A stretch of DNA of 64,000 nt from Gammaproteobacteria bacterium. GTDB taxonomy: Bacteria > Pseudomonadota > Gammaproteobacteria > Pseudomonadales > Azotimanducaceae. Location of the stretch: contig VXNY01000023.1 in the NCBI GenBank assembly GCA_009840305.1, forward strand, positions 92,347 to 156,346, written 5' to 3'. Of this stretch, positions 29,382 through 39,093 are shown in pieces. The stretch's first letter is position 1; every line of letters starts with the position of its first letter. The notes beneath the pieces were generated by a model. It worked only from the letters and a program-made list of their open reading frames with translations. It ran no database searches and was not told the origin of the DNA. Position numbers and translations under genes: made by a program.

Positions 29382-29888
29382 ATGGAGATAATTGAAATCG
29401 TCCTGTTAATCCTATTGGTGGTCGTGTGCATTGCACTCGGCGCTTTGGTTTTGATACAGCAGGGACGTGGTTCTGACATCGGTGCTGCATTCGGTAGTGG
29501 GGCGGCAAACACTATATTCGGTTCTAGTGGAGCAACTCCATTTTTAGTGAAGTTTACCGCGATGCTAGCGATTGGATTCTTTGTTGTAACTTTTGGGCTA
29601 GCGTATACCGCGAAGAAAAAGTCAGACGAAACTTACGATGTTGGGGATGTACCGCAAGCCAGCGAAGAGTCTGCGGACGATTTATTAATCCCACCAGATG
29701 AAGATCTGCTTCCAACCGACGATACCGATACACCTCCTGCACCAGAAGGCGATTTACTGCCTACCGAGAGCGAATCCGACAATTCAGGAGATATACTGGA
29801 ACAGTTACTCAAAGAAGAAGCTGAAAACGACTCACCCCCACCTCCTGAAGATGATTCCGAAGAAGGTGATCAGTTACCAGACCCTTAA
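29382..29888 (+). CDS. secG: Preprotein translocase subunit SecG with long acidic tail
   Basis: SecG is the small auxiliary subunit of the SecYEG channel. The first 80 residues or so are typical: a first transmembrane helix (about 4-26), the QQGRGSDIGAAFGSG loop, and a second helix (about 55-75). I use the ATG two bases after the tpiA stop, preceded by GGAG, giving 168 residues; an upstream TTG would add two. The C-terminal 90 residues or so are rich in Asp, Glu, Pro and Ser with repeated DLLP-type blocks. E. coli SecG is only 110 residues, so the tail is an extension of unknown role. Confidence 0.92.
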   Translation: MEIIEIVLLILLVVVCIALGALVLIQQGRGSDIGAAFGSGAANTIFGSSGATPFLVKFTAMLAIGFFVVTFGLAYTAKKKSDETYDVGDVPQASEESADDLLIPPDEDLLPTDDTDTPPAPEGDLLPTESESDNSGDILEQLLKEEAENDSPPPPEDDSEEGDQLPDP

Positions 29889-29963
29889 AGCCTTTGTTTC
29901 TAACTGTATCAGTACCGAATTTAGACTAGTTTGCAAGTTTACGCTTCTATGTAATAGTCCCCT

Positions 29964-30050
29964 GCCGAAGTGGTGAAATTGGTAGACACGCCACCTTGAG
30001 GGGGTGGTGAGCGCACGCTCGTGGAGGTTCGAGTCCTCTCTTCGGCACCA
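29964..30050 (+). tRNA. tRNA-Leu (anticodon GAG)
   Basis: An 87-base class II tRNA. The acceptor stem GCCGAAG pairs with CTTCGGC, the anticodon stem CCACC/GGTGG encloses TTGAGGG with anticodon GAG, a long variable arm follows, the T loop is TTCGAGT, and the CCA end is encoded. Its place between secG and an initiator tRNA matches leuU-metY in E. coli. Confidence 0.97.
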
Positions 30051-30116
30051 TGCCTTGACGTTGGGTTGATTGAAAACTTTCGAAAGCACGGATAAATAGC
30101 AGTGCTTATCGCGTTC

Positions 30117-30144
30117 TGTCCAGTACAGCACGCATTCTTATAAT
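30117..30144 (+). promoter_or_regulatory. Candidate promoter of the initiator tRNA and downstream operon
   Basis: A perfect TATAAT lies at 30139-30144, 14 bases before the tRNA 5' end. A weak -35-like TGTCCA lies 16 bases upstream. The placement fits a stable-RNA promoter, which may also feed rimP-nusA-infB as in E. coli. Confidence 0.45.
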
Positions 30145-30158
30145 ATGCAGGTTTCTGA

Positions 30159-30234
30159 TGCGGGGTGGAGCAGTTGGTAGCTCGATGGGCTCATAACCCA
30201 TAGGTCGGAGGTTCGAATCCTTCCCCCGCTACCA
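30159..30234 (+). tRNA. Initiator tRNA-fMet (anticodon CAT)
   Basis: A 76-base tRNA with anticodon CAT. It has the initiator-specific three G:C pairs in the anticodon stem (GGG/CCC) and an unpaired first acceptor position. Here that mismatch is U1.U72 (T30159 and T30230), not the C1.A72 of E. coli. Acceptor pairs 2-7 are intact, the T loop is TTCGAAT, and CCA is encoded. Location before rimP-nusA matches metY of E. coli. Confidence 0.95.
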
Positions 30235-30466
30235 CGGTGGTCAACAGAAATATCGGTAGTGGAGATTCAATTTAACTACTAGATCATCTAGCGTTTGCGA
30301 CTCGCATCGGACGATGGGAAGAGCGCGCACTTCAAAAACGTTCATACCTTGTAAGTGAATTAACTTACAGTCGCCTGTTCTACCCTTTTTTGTGTTTTTT
30401 GCGGCACCTTATGGTGTCGTATGGTATGAGGCTGAGTATTTTTTTTGTGTTAGACGTTTACATTCG

Positions 30467-30925
30467 ATGAGTACTAGAAATACCAACATCGAACAGATGT
30501 TGTCTCCGACCATAGAAGCGATGGGATTCGAGGTTTGGGGCGTGGATTACTCCATTTACAACAACCGTGCGAATCTGTGTGTATATATCGATTCGAAAAA
30601 CGGAATCACGGTCGATGATTGTGCTGAAGTGAGTCATCAGATTGAAGGCGTGTTGGATGTCGAGACGCAATTTCCGCAAAACATGACACTTCAGGTATCT
30701 TCACCAGGATTAGATCGAATATTGTTCAAACCTCGACACTTTGAGAGTCGAGTAGGTGCCCTAATTGACGTACGCTTGTCTTGGCCGGTTGAAGGTCGAG
30801 TTCACGTACGCGGTCGGTTAAGTAGTTGCAACGCGCAATCGTTTCTCGTAACAATGGACGAACAAGAGTTCGAAATTCGATTTGAACAGGTGCGCCGAGC
30901 GCGGGTGGTCCCAGAGTTTAGCTAG
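30467..30925 (+). CDS. rimP: Ribosome maturation factor RimP
   Basis: RimP is needed for maturation of the 30S subunit. The 152-residue protein, counted from the ATG giving MSTRNTNIEQ, has the N-terminal alpha/beta domain with LSPTIEAMGFEVWGVDY, the signature NGITVDDCAEVSHQI, and SSPGLDRILF. A longer open frame upstream adds 25 residues that do not resemble the family, so the internal ATG is preferred. The 230 bases before it hold a GTAAGT...ACTTAC hairpin (about 30351-30369), a CGGCACC/GGTGTCG hairpin (30402-30419) and a T-run, a possible regulated leader. Confidence 0.93.
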   Translation: MSTRNTNIEQMLSPTIEAMGFEVWGVDYSIYNNRANLCVYIDSKNGITVDDCAEVSHQIEGVLDVETQFPQNMTLQVSSPGLDRILFKPRHFESRVGALIDVRLSWPVEGRVHVRGRLSSCNAQSFLVTMDEQEFEIRFEQVRRARVVPEFS

Positions 30926-30938
30926 TGAATCAGTCAAA

Positions 30939-32513
30939 ATGAACTTCAAGGAAATTAGTAACGCGGTTGAGTCCGTGTCTAACGAGAAGGGAATCTCGAA
31001 AGAAATCGTGTTTGCTGCAATTGAGTCCGCTCTTGCGACCGCGACCAAACGCCGTACTCGCGAAGATGCTGACTTTCGCGTTTCCATTGATTGGAAGGAA
31101 TCTACTTGCGATACGTTTCGAGTTTGGACGGTCGTCGATCCTGAACAAATGTGTGATGAGAATGTGGATCGTCCCGGTCGTTGGGAGCAACATGATGCAG
31201 ACGATTGGACTACCCAAGTCTTCAACCCAGATGCACACATCACGTTAGCTCAGGCACAAGAAAAAGACTCGAAATTAGAACTTGGCGATAAGTGGGAAGA
31301 ACCGTGGCAAACAGTGGATCACGGTCGCATAATGGCTCAAATCGTACGTCAAGTGATCTTTCAAAAAGTACGCGAGGCCGAACGGAATCGCGTTGCAGAT
31401 GAGTTTCACGCACAAGTAGGTAAACTCGTTCATGGTACGGTTAAACGCATGGGCCGAGACTTTCTGATTGTGGAACTCGCAGGTAACGTTGAAGCGATCC
31501 TCTTTAAGGACCAAATGATTCCGCGCCAACACTATCGTGTCGATGATCGTATTCGGGCTTATCTAATGGAGATTGATCCCGAGAATAAAGGACCGCAGTT
31601 AATCTTGTCTCGGACTTGTACTGAAATGTTGATTGAGCTCTTCAAACTCGAAGTACCAGAAATTGCCGAGGACGTGATTGAAATCAGAGCAGCAGCCAGA
31701 ATTCCGGGACAGAGAGCAAAAATAGCAGTCACCACAAACGACGGTCGCATTGATGCTGTTGGAGCTTGCGTGGGCATGCGAGGTTCACGAGTTCAGGCAG
31801 TATCAACAGAACTAGGTCATGAACGCGTTGATGTGTTGTTGTGGCACAACGACCCAGTTCAACTCGTCATCAGTGCCTTGAGTCCTGCTACGATCGAACA
31901 AATTATTAAAGATGAAGACCTGCACTCCATGGACATTCTCGTACAACCGGAACATCACGCAGCGGCGATCGGAACAAATGGCGAGAACGTCCGTTTAGCT
32001 AGCGAACTTAGTGGCTGGAAACTGAACATTCGTAGTTATGACGAAGTCATCCAAGAGCAAGAAGCACGGGAACAACAATTGGTCGAGTTGTATATGGAGA
32101 GACTGCTTGTTGACGAGGATTTGGCTTCGGTATTGATCGAGGAGAACTTCAACTCGCTTGAAGAAATTGCATATTGCGATATCAACGAGATGCTTGCGAT
32201 CGAAGGCTTTTCTGAAGACATCGTGTCGATATTGCGCTCTCGAGCCGAAGCCGCGCTGGAAGAGGACAAGGAATCAGGTGTGTCAGACGGCTCTCCTACG
32301 AACGCTCCCAGTCCCGAACTTCTAAGCATGGAGGGGATGACCGATACATTGGCTTGGCGACTCGCGGCGGAAGGTATTTACACGATTGAGGATCTCGCCG
32401 ACTTAGCGATCCCAGATGTGTTGGACTTGGAAATCGGAATCGACGAGGAATTGGCTGGACAACTGATTATGACGGCTCGAGAACCGATGTTCGCCGACTC
32501 GAAGAGTAAGTAA
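30939..32513 (+). CDS. nusA: Transcription termination/antitermination factor NusA
   Basis: NusA binds RNA polymerase and RNA and modulates pausing, termination and rRNA antitermination. The 524-residue protein has the N-terminal polymerase-binding domain (FKEISNAVESVSNEKGI), then S1 and two KH domains (CVGMRGSRVQAV and AIGTNGENVRLAS), and two C-terminal acidic helix-hairpin repeats around LIEENFNSLEEIAYCDIN and GIYTIEDLADLAI. I chose the ATG giving MNFKEIS, which matches the family start. At about residues 70-100 there is an insertion of roughly 25 acidic and aromatic residues relative to the E. coli protein as I recall it. It follows rimP by 13 bases. Confidence 0.96.
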   Translation: MNFKEISNAVESVSNEKGISKEIVFAAIESALATATKRRTREDADFRVSIDWKESTCDTFRVWTVVDPEQMCDENVDRPGRWEQHDADDWTTQVFNPDAHITLAQAQEKDSKLELGDKWEEPWQTVDHGRIMAQIVRQVIFQKVREAERNRVADEFHAQVGKLVHGTVKRMGRDFLIVELAGNVEAILFKDQMIPRQHYRVDDRIRAYLMEIDPENKGPQLILSRTCTEMLIELFKLEVPEIAEDVIEIRAAARIPGQRAKIAVTTNDGRIDAVGACVGMRGSRVQAVSTELGHERVDVLLWHNDPVQLVISALSPATIEQIIKDEDLHSMDILVQPEHHAAAIGTNGENVRLASELSGWKLNIRSYDEVIQEQEAREQQLVELYMERLLVDEDLASVLIEENFNSLEEIAYCDINEMLAIEGFSEDIVSILRSRAEAALEEDKESGVSDGSPTNAPSPELLSMEGMTDTLAWRLAAEGIYTIEDLADLAIPDVLDLEIGIDEELAGQLIMTAREPMFADSKSK

Positions 32514-32537
32514 AAGAGCTGGAAGAAAGCAAATTCG

Positions 32538-35324
32538 ATGGAAACGCAGAGCATGAATACGGTCGCTGACGTTGCAGGTCGATTGAACATCGATGTAGCA
32601 CTGCTACTACAGAACATTCACGCCGCTGGTCTCCCTCAGACTCTTGAATCGGAAGAGTTTTCCAGTTCGGACATGCAAATACTTCAGGTGTACTTGAAAG
32701 GTCTCAAGGAAGCCGAGACGAAAACTTCCGAGAACGTAATATCGCGAAACCTTGGCCGGTCGTCAGCTGGCGAGCGAAGTTCCGAGAGTTCAAGTTCCGC
32801 GTCTCCAGCTACAGGATTAGGAACACCTCTGACTCGTAGAACTGGTACGCTCAGCGTACAGCGGAAGGCTGCACCAGAAGTGAAAGTTGCTACTGTAAAG
32901 CGAAGAAGGATTGTAAAACCGTCAGCAGCCAAGCAACCTGCGGACCAAGTTGATTCAGACACTACAGCAGCAAAAACCAAGACCGAAGAGGAAACGAAGC
33001 AACCCAGTACGGTCGCTGAAGCTGAAAAGGGCCGAAAAGCGGCGAAAACAAAGGTTTCCGATCAAAAAACAGAACCTGCAAAAGATGCTCAGGCTAAAGA
33101 AGAAGTAGTACCTTCCCAGTTAACTCTCGAAAAAGAAAAGATTCGAGCTGAGGAAGAGACTCGTCGCAAAGCAGAGGGCGAAATTCGGCGGAAAAAGGCG
33201 CAACGACAAGAAGAAACTCGGCTCAAAAAAGAAGAAGAAAAACAACGCGAAGAGAAACAAAAACAAGCTCGTCTTGCTGAGGAAGCAGCTCGCAAAGCAG
33301 AACAGGAAGAACAAGAACGAATTCGACGCGAAGCCGAAGAAGTCCGAGCACGCGCAGAAGCCGAAGCGATTGCCACTGAAAAAAGCGGAGCCAAGCGTTC
33401 TAGAGATGAGAAAGGAGCCAAACAACGCGGCCGCACTCTTGAAGGAAAAGCACTTGGTCGGCGACGTTCCCAAGAAAAGAACCAGGGTTCATTGGGATTA
33501 CGGAGACGCAGGAAAGCAGCTCTTGAAGTAGAAAAGCAAGGCGGCGAATTTTCACGTCCAGTACAAAAAATCGTACACGAAGTGGAAGTGTCGGATGCTA
33601 TTACAGTCGGTGAGCTTGCACGCCGAATGTCTGTAAAAGCCGGTGAAGTCATCAAAGCTCTGATGAGCATGGGCGAAATGGTGACGATCAACCAAACCAT
33701 CGATCAGGACACAGCCGTACTAGTAATCGAAGAGATGGGTCACAAGGTGAAGCTTGTCGCCAGCGATCGCATGGAAGAACAACTAGTGCTATCCCAAAAA
33801 GCAGAGGGCGATCCGGAGCCGAGACCACCTGTGGTTACTGTTATGGGGCATGTCGATCATGGCAAAACATCCCTTTTGGACTACATTCGAAATGCGCATG
33901 TCGTCAGTGAAGAACAAGGTGGCATTACGCAACACATTGGCGCGTATCACGTAGAGACTAAACATGGTGCGATCACTTTCTTGGATACTCCAGGACACGC
34001 GGCGTTTTCTGCAATGCGAGCGAGAGGTGCGAATGCGACCGATATCGTCATTCTCGTGTGCGCGGCAGACGACGGTGTGATGCCGCAAACACAAGAAGCC
34101 GTGCAACACGCGCACGCAGCTGAAGTCCCAATGATCGTGGCGGTAAACAAGATTGACTTAGAAGGGGCTGATCCCGATCGCGTGCGAACTGAGCTCAATA
34201 GCTTAGGAGTTACTCCAGAAGACTGGGGTGGAGACACACAGTTTGTCAACGTTTCGGCAACGACAGGAGAAGGCGTGGATGACCTGCTGTCAGCAGTTGC
34301 TTTGCTTGCAGAAGTTGAAGAGTTTGCATCAGTAAGACAGGGGACAGCACAGGGTGTAGTCATCGAAAGTAAATTAGACCGAGGCCGTGGCCCGGTCGCG
34401 ACTGTACTCGTTCAACAAGGTACCTTGGCACGGGGAGACATCGTGTTAGCTGGGGAGTATTTCGGGCGCGTGCGCTCGTTAGTCACCGATCAGAGTACGA
34501 CCGTCTCAGAAGCCGGGCCGTCCATTCCAGTGGAAGTGTTAGGGCTCAACGGTGCTCCGGTCGCCGGCGATCTGTTCAACGTTACAGTGGATGAACGACA
34601 AGCAAGACAGTTGGCAAGTGCGCGCGCGGCTAAATACCAGAACAAGATCACTTCGATGCGCCAAACGTCTCGCTTAGAGAACATGTTTGCAAACTTGGGT
34701 AAAGGCGAAAAACGCATTTTGAAGTTAATCTTGAAGACGGATGTACGGGGCTCTCTTGAAGCTATTTCAGAGTCTTGTTTGAACATCGGTAATGAGGAAG
34801 TCGGGGTACAAGTTTTAGGTTCCGGAGTTGGTGGTATTACCGAGTCGGATGTCAATATGGCTGTCACATACGACGCGATGGTTTTTGGTTTCAACGTCCG
34901 CTTAGAAAAGTCAGCCAAAGTCGTTGCTGAGCAGAATTCGCTCGAAGTACGCTACTATAGTGTGATATACGAACTGCTCGACGACATCAAGAAGATCCTA
35001 GAAGACATGATGATCCCTGAAGTGCGAGAGGAAATCGTCGGAACCGCAGAAGTTCGAGATGTATTTCACTCTCCCCGATTCGGGCAAATTGCCGGTTGTC
35101 GAGTCGTTGAAGGCACCGTTTTTCGACACAAGAAAATTCGAGTCTTACGCGACAGTACGGTGATATATGAAGGAGAACTGGAATCTCTGCGACGATTTAA
35201 AGACGACGTTAGCGAAGTAAGAAATGGACTCGAATGCGGTATTGGTGTCAGAAACTATAACGATGTACGAGAAGGTGATCGAATCGAAGTGTTTGATTCC
35301 CGAGAAGTAGCACGGGCGTTGTGA
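32538..35324 (+). CDS. infB: Translation initiation factor IF-2
   Basis: IF-2 is the GTPase that brings fMet-tRNA to the small subunit and drives subunit joining. The 928-residue protein begins with an IF2-N domain, runs through a very long charged Lys/Glu/Ala-rich helix (about 120-310), then a second IF2-N-like domain. The G domain follows, with [21 protein letters not shown] and NKID, and the C-terminal beta-barrel domains. An in-frame ATG five codons later is an alternative start. The nusA-infB-rbfA-truB order is the conserved translation operon. Confidence 0.97.
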   Translation: METQSMNTVADVAGRLNIDVALLLQNIHAAGLPQTLESEEFSSSDMQILQVYLKGLKEAETKTSENVISRNLGRSSAGERSSESSSSASPATGLGTPLTRRTGTLSVQRKAAPEVKVATVKRRRIVKPSAAKQPADQVDSDTTAAKTKTEEETKQPSTVAEAEKGRKAAKTKVSDQKTEPAKDAQAKEEVVPSQLTLEKEKIRAEEETRRKAEGEIRRKKAQRQEETRLKKEEEKQREEKQKQARLAEEAARKAEQEEQERIRREAEEVRARAEAEAIATEKSGAKRSRDEKGAKQRGRTLEGKALGRRRSQEKNQGSLGLRRRRKAALEVEKQGGEFSRPVQKIVHEVEVSDAITVGELARRMSVKAGEVIKALMSMGEMVTINQTIDQDTAVLVIEEMGHKVKLVASDRMEEQLVLSQKAEGDPEPRPPVVTVMGHVDHGKTSLLDYIRNAHVVSEEQGGITQHIGAYHVETKHGAITFLDTPGHAAFSAMRARGANATDIVILVCAADDGVMPQTQEAVQHAHAAEVPMIVAVNKIDLEGADPDRVRTELNSLGVTPEDWGGDTQFVNVSATTGEGVDDLLSAVALLAEVEEFASVRQGTAQGVVIESKLDRGRGPVATVLVQQGTLARGDIVLAGEYFGRVRSLVTDQSTTVSEAGPSIPVEVLGLNGAPVAGDLFNVTVDERQARQLASARAAKYQNKITSMRQTSRLENMFANLGKGEKRILKLILKTDVRGSLEAISESCLNIGNEEVGVQVLGSGVGGITESDVNMAVTYDAMVFGFNVRLEKSAKVVAEQNSLEVRYYSVIYELLDDIKKILEDMMIPEVREEIVGTAEVRDVFHSPRFGQIAGCRVVEGTVFRHKKIRVLRDSTVIYEGELESLRRFKDDVSEVRNGLECGIGVRNYNDVREGDRIEVFDSREVARAL

Positions 35325-35740
35325 TGCGACGAGTTCGAATTGTCAATCGAGACCGTTCTTTCGGTCGAGAAGAGCGGGTCGCAGAACTCATACGCAAGGA
35401 ACTGTCAACACTCATTCGGTTAAAAATGCGGGATCCTCGAATTGAGGCCAAAAACGTCATCGTAAATGATGTTCGAGTTACGGGTGATTTGGCTTCTGCC
35501 ATTGTGTACATTAGAGCGGTTGATTTAGACCAGACCATAGACAGGGAAGAATTGGTGCAAGTATTGCAACGGGCCGCAGGATTTTTACGGTCTGAGTTGG
35601 CCAAGCGCCATTCAATGCGAACAACGCCAGCACTACAGTTCCATTATGACGAAGTCGAGGATGAGGGATCGCACATCGACGCTTTGATCGATCAAGCAAT
35701 GGCGCGTGAGACGTCGAGCGTAGACACGCACTGTGAGTAA
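35324..35740 (+). CDS. rbfA: 30S ribosome-binding factor RbfA
   Basis: RbfA helps late 30S maturation by binding near the 5' end of 16S rRNA. The 138-residue protein is a KH-like domain with REERVAELIRKELSTLI, DPRI and the C-terminal PALQFHYDE segment. The ATG overlaps the infB stop by one base (TGATG); a GTG one codon upstream is also open. The C-terminal eight bases overlap truB, implying coupling along the operon. Confidence 0.94.
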   Translation: MRRVRIVNRDRSFGREERVAELIRKELSTLIRLKMRDPRIEAKNVIVNDVRVTGDLASAIVYIRAVDLDQTIDREELVQVLQRAAGFLRSELAKRHSMRTTPALQFHYDEVEDEGSHIDALIDQAMARETSSVDTHCE

Positions 35741-36650
35741 ACGACGTTCCCGTGGTCGAGATGTCGACGGCGTACTAGTACTTGACAAGCCACCAGGGTT
35801 GACTTCGAGTCGAGCGACTCAGCAAGCTAAGAAACTCTTTGGTGCTAAAAAGGTTGGTCATACAGGCAGTTTGGACCCCCTCGCAACCGGTGTTTTGCCA
35901 TTATGCTTCGGAGCTGCAACAAAATTTTCACAGTTTTTATTTCAGGCCGACAAACGCTATGTAGTCGATGCGGTGCTGGGTGTCGCTACGGACAGTGGGG
36001 ATGCCGACGGAACCGTTATTAGCGAGAGCTCTTATTCCCATGTAACTGCAGAGAAAATCGAGACTGTACTTGCAGACTACCAAGGAAACATTCAACAAAT
36101 TCCTTCCATGTTTTCAGCAGTGAAACAAAATGGGCAGCCTCTGTACAAGCTAGCTCACCAAGGAAAGGAGGTGCCCCGAGAACCTCGTCCAGTAACGATT
36201 TATGAGAACAAATTAGAGAGTTTTGCAGGGGATCGTTTTAGGTTAAACATTCACTGTAGTAAAGGTACATACATACGTACTTTGGTTGCAGACATTGGTG
36301 AGCAGTTGGGTAGCGGTGCGCACGTCGTCGCATTGCGCCGAACACAAGCTGGACCGTACGACGATAGCGGCGCGGTTACGATGGAACAACTTGAGAAAGC
36401 TCGCGAGGAACAAAGAATCGACGAATTGCTTCTACCCATTGCTAGTACGGTTGAGGGTTGGCCAACGGTTTTTGTCCGGGGAGGCATGGCATACAACGTA
36501 CGACATGGCCAGGCGGTGCGCGTGAACAACGCACCGACAGAAGGGTGGGTCAAAATGTGTGAGATTGTTGACAATGCACCCACCAAATTTTTGGGTGTCG
36601 GAGAGATATTAGAAGACGGTCGCGTCGCACCGCGAAGGATTATGAATTAG
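35733..36650 (+). CDS. truB: tRNA pseudouridine-55 synthase TruB
   Basis: TruB makes pseudouridine 55 in the T loop of tRNAs. The 305-residue protein has the family opening VLVLDKPPGLTSSRATQ, the catalytic Asp in HTGSLDPLATG and the CSKGTYIRTLV motif, followed by a PUA-like C-terminal domain. It uses a GTG start overlapping rbfA by eight bases. Confidence 0.96.
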   Translation: MSKRRSRGRDVDGVLVLDKPPGLTSSRATQQAKKLFGAKKVGHTGSLDPLATGVLPLCFGAATKFSQFLFQADKRYVVDAVLGVATDSGDADGTVISESSYSHVTAEKIETVLADYQGNIQQIPSMFSAVKQNGQPLYKLAHQGKEVPREPRPVTIYENKLESFAGDRFRLNIHCSKGTYIRTLVADIGEQLGSGAHVVALRRTQAGPYDDSGAVTMEQLEKAREEQRIDELLLPIASTVEGWPTVFVRGGMAYNVRHGQAVRVNNAPTEGWVKMCEIVDNAPTKFLGVGEILEDGRVAPRRIMN

Positions 36651-36692
36651 CTACTTTTGGAAGAAAACGACAACATTGAACAAGGAGAAAAT

Positions 36693-36962
36693 ATGGCGTT
36701 AACAAACGAGACAAAACAAGAAACACTACAGGAATTCGGCCGCGGCGAAAACGACACGGGATCGCCGGAGGTTCAAGTAGCGCTCTTGACGAAGAATATA
36801 CAGAGCGTTCAGGAACACCTGGAAGTTCATAAAGGCGACAACCATTCCCGACGGGGTCTACAGAACATGGTAGCGCAGCGGCGGAAACTGCTGGATTATC
36901 TGCGATCAAAAGATCTTGACAGATACGCAAAACTTATCGCTAAGCTTGGCATTCGCCGTTAA
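36693..36962 (+). CDS. rpsO: 30S ribosomal protein S15
   Basis: S15 is a primary 16S rRNA-binding protein that nucleates the central domain of the small subunit. The 89-residue length equals that of E. coli. The signature [12 protein letters not shown] is followed by [25 protein letters not shown], and the protein ends LGIRR. The ATG follows a strong AAGGAG; a longer open frame through TTG is not supported. It precedes pnp, as usual. Confidence 0.97.
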   Translation: MALTNETKQETLQEFGRGENDTGSPEVQVALLTKNIQSVQEHLEVHKGDNHSRRGLQNMVAQRRKLLDYLRSKDLDRYAKLIAKLGIRR

Positions 36963-36983
36963 TCACAATACAAGGAACACAAT

Positions 36984-39089
36984 TTGAAACCTTCAAAGGT
37001 CGAGTTTGAACTCGGCAATCATAAAGTTACTCTTGAGACTGGTCGGATCGCGCGTCAGGCGACCGCCGCCGTTATGGCACATATGGACGACAATTCGGTG
37101 CTCTGCACCGTTGTGGCTGCACCGGAACCACGTGAAGGAGTTAGTTTTTTTCCACTAACGGTAGATTACCAAGAACGTACGTACGCCGCAGGGAAAATTC
37201 CTGGAGGATTTTTTCGGCGAGAAGGTCGTCCGACAGAAAAAGAAACTCTCACGAGTAGGCTCATTGACAGACCGATACGACCGCTATTTCATGATGGCTT
37301 TCAAAACGAAGTACATGTGATTGCTACCGTGATGTCTGTAGACCGAGATGTCGATCCTGATGTGATTGCGATGATCGGTACCTCCGCGGCATTGACACTA
37401 TCCGGGGTTCCATTTAGTGGTCCTATCGGCGCAAATCGAGTGGGATTTATCGACAATCTCTACGTGTTGAATCCTCGTATCTCCGCACAAGCGAAGTCCA
37501 GACTCAACATGATCGTCGCAGGGACAGAGAATGCAGTGCTCATGGTCGAGAGTGAAGCACACGAACTCTCCGAAGACCAGATGCTAGGAGCTGTGTTGTT
37601 TGCTCACCAAGAGATGCAGATACAAATTCAAGCAATCAATCAGTTAGTTGATGCAGTAGGAAACGAAAAGTGGGTCTACGCTCCACCGGTCGAAAACAAA
37701 GAACTCGTGGATGCAGTCACAAAGCAGATCGGGAACGGGTTGCACGAAGCCTACCAAATCACGACGAAGGCGGAGCGTCGAGATCAACTAAAGTCTTTAG
37801 AGCAAAGTGTCGTGGAAACCTTAACTGAAGAAGACGAGACGATTGATCCGTCAGAAGTGAGTTCGATCATTCAGTCAATGGGTAAGAAACTGGTTCGGCA
37901 ACGTGTTCTTGACGGTCAACCGAGGATCGACGGTCGGCGACACGATGAAGTTCGAGATCTCGATATTGATGTAGGAATTTTGAAAAGAACCCATGGTTCG
38001 GCTTTGTTCCAACGGGGTGAGACGCAAGCAATTGTTACTGTTACTTTGGGTACAACTCGAGATGCCGCATTGATCGAATCTCTTAGTGGAGAGTCCACAG
38101 ACCAGTTCATGTTGCATTACAACTTTCCCCCATACTGCGTAGGTGAAGTTGGCAGATTATTGGGACCTCGTCGCAGAGAAGTCGGTCATGGCCGTTTAGC
38201 GCGACGATCGCTGGAGTATCTCATACCCGACAACGACAAGTTTCCTTACACGATTAGAGTCGTATCGGAAATCACGGAGAGTAACGGGTCAAGTTCGATG
38301 GCGTCTGTTTGTGGCGCGTCTCTCGCGTTAATGGATGCAGGGGTAAAGATTCCATCTTCTGTAGCAGGGATTGCAATGGGGTTGATCAAGGAAGACGATA
38401 AGTTTGTCGTGCTAACGGACATACTTGGCGACGAGGATCACTTAGGCGACATGGACTTTAAAGTTGCCGGCACTTCGAACGGGGTCACTGCATTGCAAAT
38501 GGATATCAAAATTGAGGGAATCACTGAGGAAATACTGAGTCAAGCTTTAGCACAAGCACACGATGCAAGAAAACACATTCTGACGCAGATGGACGCTGTG
38601 ATCGAGAAACCCAGAGAAGCACTCTCAGAATATGCCCCAGCAGTGTTCTCGATACGAATTGATCCTGAAATGATCCGCTTGGTAATTGGTAAGGGTGGCG
38701 CGACTATTCGAGGACTACGCGACGAATTTAACGCCGAGTTCGATGTTGAAGACGATGGTGAGATTAGGATCTACTCTGAGAATCGCACAAAAGAAGCGGC
38801 TATCCGACAGCGAATTCTTGATCTCACCGAAACCCCGGTTGTGGGCAAGATCTATTCGGGCGAAGTTGCGTCCATTATGAAGTTTGGCGCATTCATAACC
38901 ATACTCCCGAAACAGGACGGTTTACTACATATTTCTCGTATTAAGCGCGGTCGTGTTGAGAAGGTGAATGACGAACTTTCGGTCGGACAAATCGTTGAAG
39001 TGGTGATCACCGAGATTGATGACCGCGGACGAGTGCAGTTGTCGATGGTTGATGTCGAACGTTATCGAGACAAACCACCGAACGTGTAG
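36984..39089 (+). CDS. pnp: Polynucleotide phosphorylase
   Basis: PNPase degrades RNA 3' to 5' by phosphorolysis and is a core of the degradosome. The 701-residue protein has two RNase PH-like domains (for example [27 protein letters not shown] in two parts, and the second around [13 protein letters not shown]), then a KH domain ([15 protein letters not shown]) and an S1 domain ([18 protein letters not shown]). The TTG start follows AAGGA at good spacing. Its end is four bases from the convergent acs gene, leaving no room for a terminator between them. Confidence 0.97.
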   Translation: MKPSKVEFELGNHKVTLETGRIARQATAAVMAHMDDNSVLCTVVAAPEPREGVSFFPLTVDYQERTYAAGKIPGGFFRREGRPTEKETLTSRLIDRPIRPLFHDGFQNEVHVIATVMSVDRDVDPDVIAMIGTSAALTLSGVPFSGPIGANRVGFIDNLYVLNPRISAQAKSRLNMIVAGTENAVLMVESEAHELSEDQMLGAVLFAHQEMQIQIQAINQLVDAVGNEKWVYAPPVENKELVDAVTKQIGNGLHEAYQITTKAERRDQLKSLEQSVVETLTEEDETIDPSEVSSIIQSMGKKLVRQRVLDGQPRIDGRRHDEVRDLDIDVGILKRTHGSALFQRGETQAIVTVTLGTTRDAALIESLSGESTDQFMLHYNFPPYCVGEVGRLLGPRRREVGHGRLARRSLEYLIPDNDKFPYTIRVVSEITESNGSSSMASVCGASLALMDAGVKIPSSVAGIAMGLIKEDDKFVVLTDILGDEDHLGDMDFKVAGTSNGVTALQMDIKIEGITEEILSQALAQAHDARKHILTQMDAVIEKPREALSEYAPAVFSIRIDPEMIRLVIGKGGATIRGLRDEFNAEFDVEDDGEIRIYSENRTKEAAIRQRILDLTETPVVGKIYSGEVASIMKFGAFITILPKQDGLLHISRIKRGRVEKVNDELSVGQIVEVVITEIDDRGRVQLSMVDVERYRDKPPNV

Positions 39090-39093
39090 GGAT

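Noticed and set aside
32890..33480. Open frames opposite the Lys/Glu-rich part of infB
   Set aside because: They are low-complexity mirror translations of the charged helix of IF-2.
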